Shown: in pieces, positions 35,752 through 43,778 of the stretch
Layout: each line of letters opens with the position of its first letter
Position numbering within the stretch: position 1 is the stretch's first letter
Source: Ruania alkalisoli
GTDB taxonomy: Bacteria > Actinomycetota > Actinomycetes > Actinomycetales > Beutenbergiaceae
NCBI RefSeq assembly: GCF_014960965.1
Contig: NZ_CP063169.1
Location: 2,141,581 to 2,205,580, forward strand
Direction: 5' to 3'
DNA: 64,000 nt
Position numbers and translations under genes: made by a program
Notes under the pieces: generated by a model
Told to the model about the DNA's origin: nothing
What the model saw: the letters and a program-made list of their open reading frames with translations, nothing else
Databases searched by the model: none

Positions 35752-37376
35752 GCGCCTGTCCGCGGCTTGCGGCCCGTGACCACACCGACGGCGAACGCCA
35801 GCATGACGAGAACGGTCGCCACCCCGATGGGCCAGTCGCCGAGCCGATCCGCGACCGTCAGCGACGTACGCAGCGGAAGCTCCGCCGTCATGGTGGCCGG
35901 GGTGAACAGCTCCGTGCGTTCGAGCACGGTGCCATCGGCGGCGATCACCCCGCTGACGCCGACGGTCGAGATCTGCACCGTAGCGCGCCCATGTTCGACG
36001 GCGCGCAGCCGTGACATGGCCAGTTGCTGCTCGCTCTCCGCGGTGTAGCCGAACGAGGCGTTGTTCGTGGGCACCACCAACAGCTCGGCGCCACCGAGCG
36101 CGGCTTCGCGGATCAAGGCGTCGTAGGCGACCTCGAAGCAGATGACGGTGCCCAGAGGCACCGGACGACCCAACCGTTCGACCGGGACCGGGACCACGGC
36201 GATCTCCTGTCCCGGCGCCATATCGGTGCGGACGAGGTCCACAGCCGGGGAGAACATGCGCGCCACCTCCCGGATCGGGATGTACTCGGCGAACGCGGCT
36301 GGGATCTGCTTGGAGTAGGAGAACGTCGCGCCCTCCCCCTCGATCCACAGGACCATGTCGTTGAAGCGCGCGTCCTCACCGTCGGTGTCCTGCCCGTAGG
36401 AGTCGGTCCCGAAGAGGATGGGCGCACCGGCCGCGGACGCGGCCTCGTCCAGCAGGGCGGCGGCGTCAGCATCAGCCCGCGGGTTGATATCGGAGGAGTT
36501 CTCCGGCCACAGCACGACATCGAGGGCGTCGCTGCCTTCCTGCTCGGCGAGAGCGATGGTGCCGTCGACGTGGTTGTTCAGCACCTCCCGGGCATTGGCG
36601 AACGCTCCCAGACCCGGTTCGGAGACGTTTCCCTGGACGGCCGCCACCCGCAGGTTCCCCGACTCGGCTGCGGTCGGCGTCGGTACCAGCAATCCGCCGG
36701 CGAGCACGGCCACGATCATGACCGCGGACGGCGCTGCAGTGCGCGTGCGCGTGCGCGTGCTGGCCGTGCCGGAGCCGGCGAGTGCCGTGACCATATGGGC
36801 GAGCAGGAAGGCGCAGAGCGCCGTGACGAAGGAGACGGCGGGGGCACCGGCGACGGCTGCGAACGGCAGCAGCGGGCCGTCCGTCTGGGAGAACGCCAGA
36901 CGTCCCCACGGGAAGCCGCCGAACGGCCACACCTGCCGGACCTGCTCGGTGACCACCCACACGAGCGAGAACCCGAGGCCGAGCAGTATCGGCCGGCGGC
37001 GCCACCAGCGCGCCCGGCGAGACCACGTCCACACCGCGGCGCCCGCTGCGATGATGCCCGCCTCGGCCACGCTCAGGGCCAGCCAGGGGATGACGCCGAC
37101 GGCCGCGTTCGCCCACCAGATGTGAGGCAGGAAGAACGCCAGCCCCCACAACCACGCCACGAGGGCGTTCCACCGCGCCGAGTCACGCCCGAGAGCGAGC
37201 ACCAGCAACCCGACACCGACGAACGCGAGCGGCCACCAGGATCGCTGCGGGAACGCCGTATCGGTCACCAGACCACCGACCACGGCGAGGATGAGCGTCA
37301 GGCTCCGGGTTGGCCGGAGCAATCCCGCACTCCTCGAGGGAGCCACGGGGGTACGGGCAGCGAGTGCAGCAGACAC
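35748..37376 (-). CDS. lnt: Apolipoprotein N-acyltransferase
   Basis: The 542-residue protein has six to eight membrane helices then a nitrilase-like domain with the Glu-Lys-Cys triad: VLWPENSSD (Glu), FSYSKQIP (Lys), GTVICFEVAYD (Cys). It N-acylates lipoproteins at the outer face of the membrane. GTG 37376 is chosen because a TATTCT box lies 6 bases upstream; no ribosome site supports a longer form. A linker of Thr-Arg repeats is encoded by a hexanucleotide repeat. It precedes ppm1. Confidence 0.9.
   Translation of the reverse strand: MSAALAARTPVAPSRSAGLLRPTRSLTLILAVVGGLVTDTAFPQRSWWPLAFVGVGLLVLALGRDSARWNALVAWLWGLAFFLPHIWWANAAVGVIPWLALSVAEAGIIAAGAAVWTWSRRARWWRRRPILLGLGFSLVWVVTEQVRQVWPFGGFPWGRLAFSQTDGPLLPFAAVAGAPAVSFVTALCAFLLAHMVTALAGSGTASTRTRTRTAAPSAVMIVAVLAGGLLVPTPTAAESGNLRVAAVQGNVSEPGLGAFANAREVLNNHVDGTIALAEQEGSDALDVVLWPENSSDINPRADADAAALLDEAASAAGAPILFGTDSYGQDTDGEDARFNDMVLWIEGEGATFSYSKQIPAAFAEYIPIREVARMFSPAVDLVRTDMAPGQEIAVVPVPVERLGRPVPLGTVICFEVAYDALIREAALGGAELLVVPTNNASFGYTAESEQQLAMSRLRAVEHGRATVQISTVGVSGVIAADGTVLERTELFTPATMTAELPLRTSLTVADRLGDWPIGVATVLVMLAFAVGVVTGRKPRTGA
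36739..36760. repeat. GTGCGC hexanucleotide repeat within lnt
   Basis: Three full units of GTGCGC plus a partial unit run in tandem and encode the alternating Thr-Arg segment between the membrane part and the nitrilase domain. A 6-base unit change would add or remove two residues without a frameshift. Confidence 0.6.
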
Positions 37377-37758
37377 CACTGCAGAATACGGCCCGTACGC
37401 CCGCGTCCGGCACTCGGACCCACCGACCGGCTCGCGCGTCCTTCGGTCCGGAACCCCTGCGCGGTCAGCCCCGTTTTCTATGGAACGCGCGAGCCCGGTC
37501 GGTGACTGCTTCCTGAAATAAGGAGCAGTACGAGAAGTGAACATACCTGCCAGCGAGGCTCCCGCCAAGGTCGTGTTTGCCCAGGTCACAGACGTACGCG
37601 CAGGTCAGAGCAACCATGATCGAGGGCAAGAATCTTGGCCTTCACGGCGTGTCGCGGCGCCGCCCACCGGACTGTCGTGCTGGTGGCTGTACCCGTTCGT
37701 CACACCAGTCCCTCTACTATCGTGGTCGGATGCTCGGGGACGAGGTTATGGAGACGCA
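37377..37758. other. Intergenic region, lnt to DeoR regulator (382 bp)
   Basis: I see no convincing gene here. A TATTCT box for lnt lies at 37383-37388 on the minus strand. A TACTAT sequence at 37715-37720 could be the -10 box for the DeoR gene, about 38 bases before its GTG. The rest holds no clear repeat. Confidence 0.5.
37383..37388 (-). promoter_or_regulatory. Leaderless-type -10 box for lnt
   Basis: TATTCT lies 6 bases upstream of the GTG at 37376 and 3 bases upstream of an adjacent in-frame GTG at 37379. Confidence 0.4.
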
Positions 37759-38541
37759 GTGCTGGTAGCCGAACGGCGAGCCCGGGTGCTGGAGTCGGTG
37801 CTCGCACAGGGCGCGGTGAGCGTCACCCAGCTGGCCAGCGACCTGCAGGTCAGTGCGATGACGATCCGCCGGGACCTGGAGGCGCTGGCACGGGACGGTC
37901 TGCTGGACAAGGTGCACGGTGGCGCCACGGCTCGGCGTAGCCCGAGTGCCGAGGAGGTCGGATTCGAGGCCAAGGCGAGTCGTGAGCAGGCCGAGAAGGA
38001 GGCCATCGCGGATGTGGCCGCGGATCTGGTGGAGCCCGGTATGTCCGTCGGGCTTTCGGCCGGTACGACCACGTGGGCCGTCGCCCGTCAGCTCCGGCGA
38101 GTCCCGCGGCTGACCGTGGTGACCAATTCCCTCCCCATCGCCGATCTCCTGCACACAACGCCTCTGCCTGGGGAGTGTGAACCCGCCGGCGTCGTTCTCA
38201 CCGGTGGTGTGCGGACCGCCTCGGACGCCCTGGTCGGGCCGGTCGCCGTCGCTGCCCTCGCCCAGCTGCACTGCGACCTGGTGTTCCTCGGTGTGCACGG
38301 GATGGACCCTGACGCCGGGCTGACCACGCCGAACCTGCTGGAGGCCGAGACCGACCGCGCTCTGATCGCTTCGGGGCGTTCCGCCGTCGTGGTGGCCGAC
38401 CACACGAAGTGGGGCACGATCGGCCTGACCACGATCGTGCCGCTCGAGCAGGTCGATCACGTCGTCACCGATCGTGGCATGACCGGGGAGGCACTGCAGA
38501 TCTTGCGTGAGCGTGTTCCCGAGGTGCACGTCGCGCCGTGA
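37759..38541 (+). CDS. DeoR-family transcriptional regulator
   Basis: The 260-residue protein has the DeoR HTH (SVTQLASDLQVSAMTIRRDLEALARDGLLDKVHGGA) and a sensor domain with GLSAGTTTWAVA and DHTKWG, typical of sugar-phosphate-binding DeoR regulators. The target is not adjacent. The GTG start is preceded by GGAGACGCA; earlier codons in the frame do not look like this family. It is convergent with helY. Confidence 0.88.
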   Translation: MLVAERRARVLESVLAQGAVSVTQLASDLQVSAMTIRRDLEALARDGLLDKVHGGATARRSPSAEEVGFEAKASREQAEKEAIADVAADLVEPGMSVGLSAGTTTWAVARQLRRVPRLTVVTNSLPIADLLHTTPLPGECEPAGVVLTGGVRTASDALVGPVAVAALAQLHCDLVFLGVHGMDPDAGLTTPNLLEAETDRALIASGRSAVVVADHTKWGTIGLTTIVPLEQVDHVVTDRGMTGEALQILRERVPEVHVAP

Positions 38542-38544
38542 GTG

Positions 38545-41334
38545 TCACCAGGTTCCGTGTGCGACGATGCCACGCCGGACGGCGGAGATCGCCTCACGAG
38601 CCGTCTCACGTAGCCGCGGGGTCGGCGCCGCGATAGCCACCTGGTCCAGCAGGTCGAGCACCTGCCGGCTCCAGCGGACGAAGTCTCCGGCCGCGATCGG
38701 TGCGGTATCCAGCACCGCGGCGAGGGAACCACCGCAGGCCCAGGTGTACATCGGACGGACCAGTCCGAGGTCCACGGCACCGGAGGGCGACAAGCGATGC
38801 TCTCGTTCGAGGTTCTCCAGTCGGCGGGAGGTGCGCACGGTCTCCCGGACGGCCACCGCGAGCGGACCGTCAGGCGCCCCCGGTGGCGTCGGTGGCACGG
38901 CTGGTTCCTCACCGCGGGACTGGTAGAGCACGATGGAGGCCACAGCTGCCAGGCCCGCTGCGTCGACCTTGGCCCAGGCCCCTGAGCGCAGGCACTCGGC
39001 CAGCACCAGGTCTCGCTCGCAGTACAACCTGCGCAGCCAGCGTCCCTGATCGGTCACGGCGGACTCGGGCCCCTCCCCCTCCAGGTACCCCAGGGCCGTG
39101 AGCACCTGACAGACCTTGTCGAAGTCACGGGCGATGGAGGCCGTCCGGCCCTCGATCCGTCGCAGCAGCGCCTGGTGCTCACCCTCCAGGGTGGAGCGTC
39201 GCTTCGCCCAGCGGGCGTGCTCCTCCCGGTCGGCGCACCCGTGGCACGGGTGGTGGCGCAGCTTCTCGCGCAGCTGGTTGAGCGTGCTGTCGGTAGCGGC
39301 TGCCGAGGGCGGCCTCGCGCGTGCCGGGGTCTCGTGGGCGAGGGCGCCGAGCGCGTTGCGCATGGTCGAGGCCAGGTCGCGCCGCTGGTCGGGACGGCGG
39401 CCGTTGAAGTGCTTCGGGATCGTGATACGGGTGATGGCCTCGGTTCCGTACGGCACCTCGGAGACGGGCATCCGGACCAGTCGCGGCTCGGCGGTGAGCA
39501 AGCTCAGCGGTGGTGCGTCGAGGCCGCCAGGTGCAGGCTTCTCGAGCACCACGGCGAAGCCGGCTCGGCGTCCGGCCGGGATCTGCAGCACGTCGCCGCG
39601 GCGCAGACTACCGACGAGGGACTCGGTCGCTTCGCGGGCGCTGCGGGACCGGCTCCGGGAAAGTTCACGCTCGCGGTCGCTGATCGCCCGGCGCAGGCCC
39701 AGGTACTCCTCGACATCGCCGAGGTGACACGACATCGCCTCGGAATAGCCCTCCAGTGCCTCGCTCATCGACCGTGCCTGCCGCGCCAGCCCCACCACGC
39801 CACGATCGGCTTGGAACTGAGCGAAGGACGTCTCCAACGTCTCACGCGCCCGCGTCCAGCCCGTGGCAGAGATCAGGTTGACGGCCATGTTGTAGGTCGG
39901 ACGGAAGCTCGAGCGCAGCGGGTAGGTGCGCCGCCCTGCCAATCCGGCCACCGCGACCGGGTCGACGCCGGAGGCGTAGAGCACGACCGCGTGGCCCTCC
40001 ACGTCGATCCCGCGGCGCCCCGCCCTCCCGGTGAGCTGGGTGTACTCCCCCGCTGTGATGTCGGCGTGCGCGGTCCCATCCCACTTGCTCAGCTTCTCCA
40101 GCACGACCGAGCGGGCGGGCATGTTGATCCCGAGAGCCAGCGTCTCGGTGGCGAAGACGACCTTGACGAGGCCGGCGGCGAAGAGTGCCTCGACGGTCTC
40201 CTTGAACACCGGAAGCAGTCCGGCGTGGTGGGCCGCCACGCCGGCGAGCAGCGCCTGCCGCCACGCCCAGTAGTCCAGTACCTGCAGGTCATCGGATGGG
40301 AGGTTGCCGCAGTGGCGTTCGATCTCGGCGTCGATCAACTCTCGCTCGGCAGGTGTAGTGAGCGCGATGCCCGACGCGGCGACCTGGTGCACGGCTGCCT
40401 CGCAACCGGCGCGGGAGAAGATGAAGACGATCGCCGGCAGCAAACCGGCACGGTCGAGCTGGTCGACCACGAGGAAGCGTGGCGGTACCCGCACGGTCCG
40501 TGGACGCTCCCAGTTGTTCCTACCGCCGCGGCCGCGTCCGCGACCTTTGCGGCGACCGCTGCCCCGCGAGGGCCCGGATCGTTCGACGGCCCGGATGGCC
40601 TCTGTCAGGTCCGGGCTGATCGGCGGGTCCACTCCCGGGTTGGTCGGGTCGACATGGGAACTGTAGAGGTCGTGGATGTCCTTGCCGACCATCACGTGCT
40701 GCCATAACGGCACCGGTCGGACCTCGGAGACAACCACGTCGGTGTGTCCGCGGACCTCGGTGAGCCACTGCCCGAATTCCTCGGCGTTGGACACGGTGGC
40801 TGAGAGAGATGCGATCTGCACCGAGGTCGGCAGGTGCAGGATCACTTCTTCCCAGACGGGCCCCCGGAACCGGTCGGCGAGGTAGTGCACCTCGTCCATG
40901 ACGACGAAGCCGAGCCCGGCGAGGGTCGGAGAGTCGTTGTAGAGCATGTTGCGCAGCACCTCGGTGGTCATCACCACCACCGGAGCGCCGGAGTTGATCG
41001 AGGTGTCACCGGTGAGCAGCCCGACGGCGTCGTCACCGTGGCGGGCGCGCAGGTCCTGGAACTTCTGGTTGCTGAGCGCCTTGATCGGCGTGGTGTAGAA
41101 GGTCTTGCGGCCCTGCTCCAGTCCCAGTGCGACCGCGAACTCGCCGACGACGGTCTTACCCGCTCCCGTGGGTGCCGCGACGAGAACGCCTCGACCCTCC
41201 TGGAGTGCCTGACAGCCCTCGATCTGGAAGTCGTCGAGCTCGAAGTCCACAGTGCGTCGGAACTGCGCCAGTGGGGTCTCGTCCTCGGCCTGTCGCTGCC
41301 GGAATGCCGCGTAACGCTCGGCAGGGCTCGTCAT
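38545..41334 (-). CDS. helY: DEAD/DEAH helicase HelY (Mtr4/Ski2-like)
   Basis: The 929-residue protein has Walker A APTGAGKTVV, DEVH box VVMDEVHYLADR, SATVSNAEE motif III, and QLTGRAGRRGID motif VI, plus the Ski2/Mtr4-like C-terminal helical region. It is the actinobacterial HelY, a likely RNA helicase. A Gly/Arg-rich insert (RGSGRRKGRGRGRGGRN) sits between the two RecA domains. A TAGCCT box lies 6 bases upstream of the ATG. Confidence 0.93.
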   Translation of the reverse strand: MTSPAERYAAFRQRQAEDETPLAQFRRTVDFELDDFQIEGCQALQEGRGVLVAAPTGAGKTVVGEFAVALGLEQGRKTFYTTPIKALSNQKFQDLRARHGDDAVGLLTGDTSINSGAPVVVMTTEVLRNMLYNDSPTLAGLGFVVMDEVHYLADRFRGPVWEEVILHLPTSVQIASLSATVSNAEEFGQWLTEVRGHTDVVVSEVRPVPLWQHVMVGKDIHDLYSSHVDPTNPGVDPPISPDLTEAIRAVERSGPSRGSGRRKGRGRGRGGRNNWERPRTVRVPPRFLVVDQLDRAGLLPAIVFIFSRAGCEAAVHQVAASGIALTTPAERELIDAEIERHCGNLPSDDLQVLDYWAWRQALLAGVAAHHAGLLPVFKETVEALFAAGLVKVVFATETLALGINMPARSVVLEKLSKWDGTAHADITAGEYTQLTGRAGRRGIDVEGHAVVLYASGVDPVAVAGLAGRRTYPLRSSFRPTYNMAVNLISATGWTRARETLETSFAQFQADRGVVGLARQARSMSEALEGYSEAMSCHLGDVEEYLGLRRAISDRERELSRSRSRSAREATESLVGSLRRGDVLQIPAGRRAGFAVVLEKPAPGGLDAPPLSLLTAEPRLVRMPVSEVPYGTEAITRITIPKHFNGRRPDQRRDLASTMRNALGALAHETPARARPPSAAATDSTLNQLREKLRHHPCHGCADREEHARWAKRRSTLEGEHQALLRRIEGRTASIARDFDKVCQVLTALGYLEGEGPESAVTDQGRWLRRLYCERDLVLAECLRSGAWAKVDAAGLAAVASIVLYQSRGEEPAVPPTPPGAPDGPLAVAVRETVRTSRRLENLEREHRLSPSGAVDLGLVRPMYTWACGGSLAAVLDTAPIAAGDFVRWSRQVLDLLDQVAIAAPTPRLRETAREAISAVRRGIVAHGTW

Positions 41335-41340
41335 GCAGCC

Positions 41341-41346
41341 AGGCTA
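41341..41346 (-). promoter_or_regulatory. Leaderless-type -10 box for helY
   Basis: TAGCCT lies 6 bases before the ATG at 41334. Confidence 0.45.
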
Positions 41347-41347
41347 C

Positions 41348-42283
41348 CTATGGCGAGAGCAGGTGGAGACCCGCCGGGCGGATGCGTGCGCGGATCGGCA
41401 GCGAGCCCAGCAGTTCGCCATCGGCGTACACCGGTGGCGGTGCGGGGTGCCCGGGCAACGCCTCCAGGACGACTTCCCGGGCACGGACGATCTCCACCTT
41501 GTCCGAGGTGACGTGACGGCCCGAGTACACCCGCGGGAACAGGCGCAGCAGCGCCGCGCGTCCCATGGCATGGCCGATGACCACGTCGATCAGCCCGTCA
41601 TCGGGCCGGGCATCCGGCGCGATCCGCATCCCGCCGCCGAAGGAGGTGGCGTTGGCGAGGGCCACGAGAGTGGCGGGCAGCTCCCGGGTGGTGCCGTCGA
41701 TCGTGATCCGGTATCCGTAGGGGCGGAACGAGGCGAGCTCTCCGAGCACTCCGCGGACGTACCGGCCGCCACCACGTGGCCACCGGAAGCTGTTCGCGCG
41801 GTGGTTGACGGCGGCGTCGAAGCCGGCAGAGAGCACGCAGGCTGTCCACTCCAGCGCTGTTTCGTCCGTCTCGGTCTCCCCGCCGGGCACGTGTACCTGA
41901 GTGCCGATCACGTCCAGCAACCGGGGCGGGTGGTCGAGTGCGGTCAGGACGTCGGCGACGGCGCGGGAGACATCGTGCACGGCCAGGCCCAGGTTCCTCG
42001 CGAGGTCATTCCCGCTACCGACCGGAACCAGCCCGAGTGGCGTGGTGGTGCTGGCGACCGCGTTCACGCCGAGGTGAGCCATCCCGTCACCGCCGACTGC
42101 GATGACGGCGTCCAGTTCCCACAGTGCGCCACGTACGCGACCGAGTGCATCGGCAGCGTCGTGTCCGGACAGATCGAGAATCTCGTGACCACTGCGGCCC
42201 AGCAAACCCAGCACTTCGGGTCCACTACTCGCTCCTCGGCCGTGACCCGCCGTCGGGTTGACCAGGACCCCCAACCTGCTCAC
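41348..42283 (-). CDS. Diacylglycerol kinase-family lipid kinase
   Basis: The 311-residue protein has NPTAGHG at the start, IAVGGDGMAHLG (a GGDGM variant of the usual GGDGT), and VPVGSGNDLARNLGL, as in YegS/DagK-type kinases, followed by DGELLGSLPIRAR at the end. It phosphorylates diacylglycerol or a related lipid. The Met for Thr in the catalytic loop makes activity less certain. It lies between helY and tatC. Confidence 0.85.
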   Translation of the reverse strand: MSRLGVLVNPTAGHGRGASSGPEVLGLLGRSGHEILDLSGHDAADALGRVRGALWELDAVIAVGGDGMAHLGVNAVASTTTPLGLVPVGSGNDLARNLGLAVHDVSRAVADVLTALDHPPRLLDVIGTQVHVPGGETETDETALEWTACVLSAGFDAAVNHRANSFRWPRGGGRYVRGVLGELASFRPYGYRITIDGTTRELPATLVALANATSFGGGMRIAPDARPDDGLIDVVIGHAMGRAALLRLFPRVYSGRHVTSDKVEIVRAREVVLEALPGHPAPPPVYADGELLGSLPIRARIRPAGLHLLSP

Positions 42284-42290
42284 GGCCGGC

Positions 42291-43127
42291 CTACTCCTCG
42301 GTGTCGGACGAGGAACCGCTGGTGGACCGTCCGTCGGCGAGTGCCGCGTCCAGCTCCGCGTCCTCCTTGGCGGCCCGCTTGGCCCGGCGCCGGTCGTTGA
42401 GCATGCAGATGCCCACGGCGAGGAAGTAGAGGGCGATGATGGGCAGGGCCATCATGATGAATGTCACCGCATCCGCAGTCGGCGTGGCGAGTGCGGCGAG
42501 AACGAAGATGACGATGACCGCCCACCGCCAGCCCTTCAGCCAGGTGATGCCCTTGACCATCCCCAGGAAGTTGAGCACCACGAGGATCAGTGGCAACAGG
42601 AACGCAATCCCGAAGATCAGCAGGAACTGCATCACGAACTTCAGGTACGTGGGAACGTCGATGAAGGCCGAGATTTCGTCGCCAGGCGGGATGAACTGTG
42701 TCAGGAGCAAGAAGGTGTTGGGGAGAGCGATCCACGCCATGAAGACGCCGCCGGTGAAGAGAGGGACCCCTGCGGCGATCACACCGATTGCCCATCGCCG
42801 TTCGTTCTTCTTCAGCCCGGGCGACAGAAATGCCCAGAGCTGGTAGATCCACCATGGGCTCGAGACCAGGACGCCGAGAAAGGCTGCAACACGCAGGGCC
42901 ATGTCGAAGCTGGATGCGACACCGGAGAAGTTCAGGCTGGTGTTGACACCTTCTGCCTGCAACTCGGTCACTGGCTGCTTCAGCAAGTCCAGTACTGGCA
43001 AATAGAGGAACCAACCGCCGACGGCACCCAGCAGGATGCCAATCGCGGCCAAGATGATCCGCTTGCGCAGTTCACGCAGATGGTCCCCGAGGGGCATCCG
43101 CCCCTCGGGGTTTTCCCGAGCGACCAC
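42291..43127 (-). CDS. tatC: Twin-arginine translocase subunit TatC
   Basis: The 278-residue protein has six membrane helices and conserved TatC features: MPLGDHLRELRKRI at the N-terminus (signal peptide recognition) and WAFLSPGLKKNERRW after helix two. It binds twin-arginine signals in the Tat complex. It follows tatA directly. The first codons contain a perfect 10-base hairpin (43085-43110). Confidence 0.95.
   Translation of the reverse strand: MVARENPEGRMPLGDHLRELRKRIILAAIGILLGAVGGWFLYLPVLDLLKQPVTELQAEGVNTSLNFSGVASSFDMALRVAAFLGVLVSSPWWIYQLWAFLSPGLKKNERRWAIGVIAAGVPLFTGGVFMAWIALPNTFLLLTQFIPPGDEISAFIDVPTYLKFVMQFLLIFGIAFLLPLILVVLNFLGMVKGITWLKGWRWAVIVIFVLAALATPTADAVTFIMMALPIIALYFLAVGICMLNDRRRAKRAAKEDAELDAALADGRSTSGSSSDTEE
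43085..43110 (-). promoter_or_regulatory. Perfect hairpin inside the first codons of tatC
   Basis: CCCCGAGGGG and CCCCTCGGGG are perfect complements with a 6-base loop. On the tatC strand it falls at about codons 6-15, where it could slow or block ribosomes. On the opposite strand it is followed by TTTT, like an intrinsic terminator, although no opposite-strand gene is known to end here. Confidence 0.55.
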
Positions 43128-43129
43128 CG

Positions 43130-43390
43130 TCAGGTGGTGGTGTTCTCGTCGGTTCGCCGCTGCTCGGTGCTCTGCGGGGAGCCGGTCGTGTCGGTCGAGC
43201 CCGTGGAACCGGAGTCGGAGGACTTGTCATCGATGGAGATGTCGGTGTCGTCCTGCAGCTCCTTGATCTCCTTCTTGAAGACCTTGAGCGACTTGCCGAC
43301 GTTGCCCGCGATGTCCGGCAGCCGGCTGGCGCCGAACAGCAGCAGCACCAGGGCGATGATCGCGATCCAGAAGACGGGGTTCTTCAGCAT
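43130..43390 (-). CDS. tatA: Twin-arginine translocase subunit TatA
   Basis: The 86-residue protein has one N-terminal membrane helix, an amphipathic helix FGASRLPDIAGNVGKSLKVF, and an acidic Ser/Thr-rich tail. It forms the Tat translocation pore with TatC. Only three bases separate it from tatC, suggesting co-transcription; the order pafB-pafC-tatA-tatC-helY is conserved in actinobacteria. Confidence 0.94.
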   Translation of the reverse strand: MLKNPVFWIAIIALVLLLFGASRLPDIAGNVGKSLKVFKKEIKELQDDTDISIDDKSSDSGSTGSTDTTGSPQSTEQRRTDENTTT

Positions 43391-43436
43391 GTGCGGTTCC
43401 TTCGTCGGAATGTTCGAGGCGGTCGGTGGTCAGTGG

Positions 43437-43766
43437 TCATAACGGCATCCCGATCGCCCGCCATCTGTCCAGGGTACGCCTTCGGCGGGCCCGCAGCCGC
43501 TCGGCACGGGCGGCGACGTTCTCGGCGCGGGTGGAGCGCCAGTGTTCGCGCTGTTCCTCGGTAGCAGCGAGGTGCGGCCCGAAGCCGTGCCTCGCCTGCT
43601 GCTCGTCGAGGTCGGCGACCAGCTGGTTGAGCCGCCCCATGACCTCGGCGCTGCGCCCGGCCTCAGCGGTGAGGGCCTTGAAGGAACGCCACAGGCGACG
43701 CCCGATCAGGAACAGCACGACGAACGCTCCGAGCACGAGCGTTGTCCATACGGCCGACCAGATCAC
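43437..43766 (-). CDS. Hypothetical membrane-anchored coiled-coil-like protein
   Basis: The 109-residue product has one N-terminal membrane helix (about 4-21) and a long, charged, Arg- and Ala-rich helical remainder. I recognise no family. It sits between pafC and tatA. The GTG start has a TAGGCT box 6 bases upstream and no ribosome site, so it may have a leaderless promoter. Confidence 0.65.
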   Translation of the reverse strand: MIWSAVWTTLVLGAFVVLFLIGRRLWRSFKALTAEAGRSAEVMGRLNQLVADLDEQQARHGFGPHLAATEEQREHWRSTRAENVAARAERLRARRRRTLDRWRAIGMPL

Positions 43767-43772
43767 ACCGAC

Positions 43773-43778
43773 AGCCTA
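43773..43778 (-). promoter_or_regulatory. Leaderless-type -10 box for the hypothetical membrane gene
   Basis: TAGGCT lies 6 bases upstream of the GTG at 43766, overlapping the end of pafC. Confidence 0.45.

Noticed and set aside
36024-37505. A long open frame on the plus strand opposite lnt
   Set aside because: Its translation is rich in Arg, Gly and His with no domain; it is a high-GC shadow of the conserved lnt gene.
39175-40707. A 510-residue plus-strand frame opposite helY
   Set aside because: Composition and lack of motifs mark it as the complement of the helicase gene, which has clear motifs on the other strand.
43111-43114. Intrinsic terminator on the plus strand at the tatC hairpin
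   Set aside because: No plus-strand gene ends here; the hairpin is more plausibly relevant to tatC translation, though antisense transcription cannot be ruled out.
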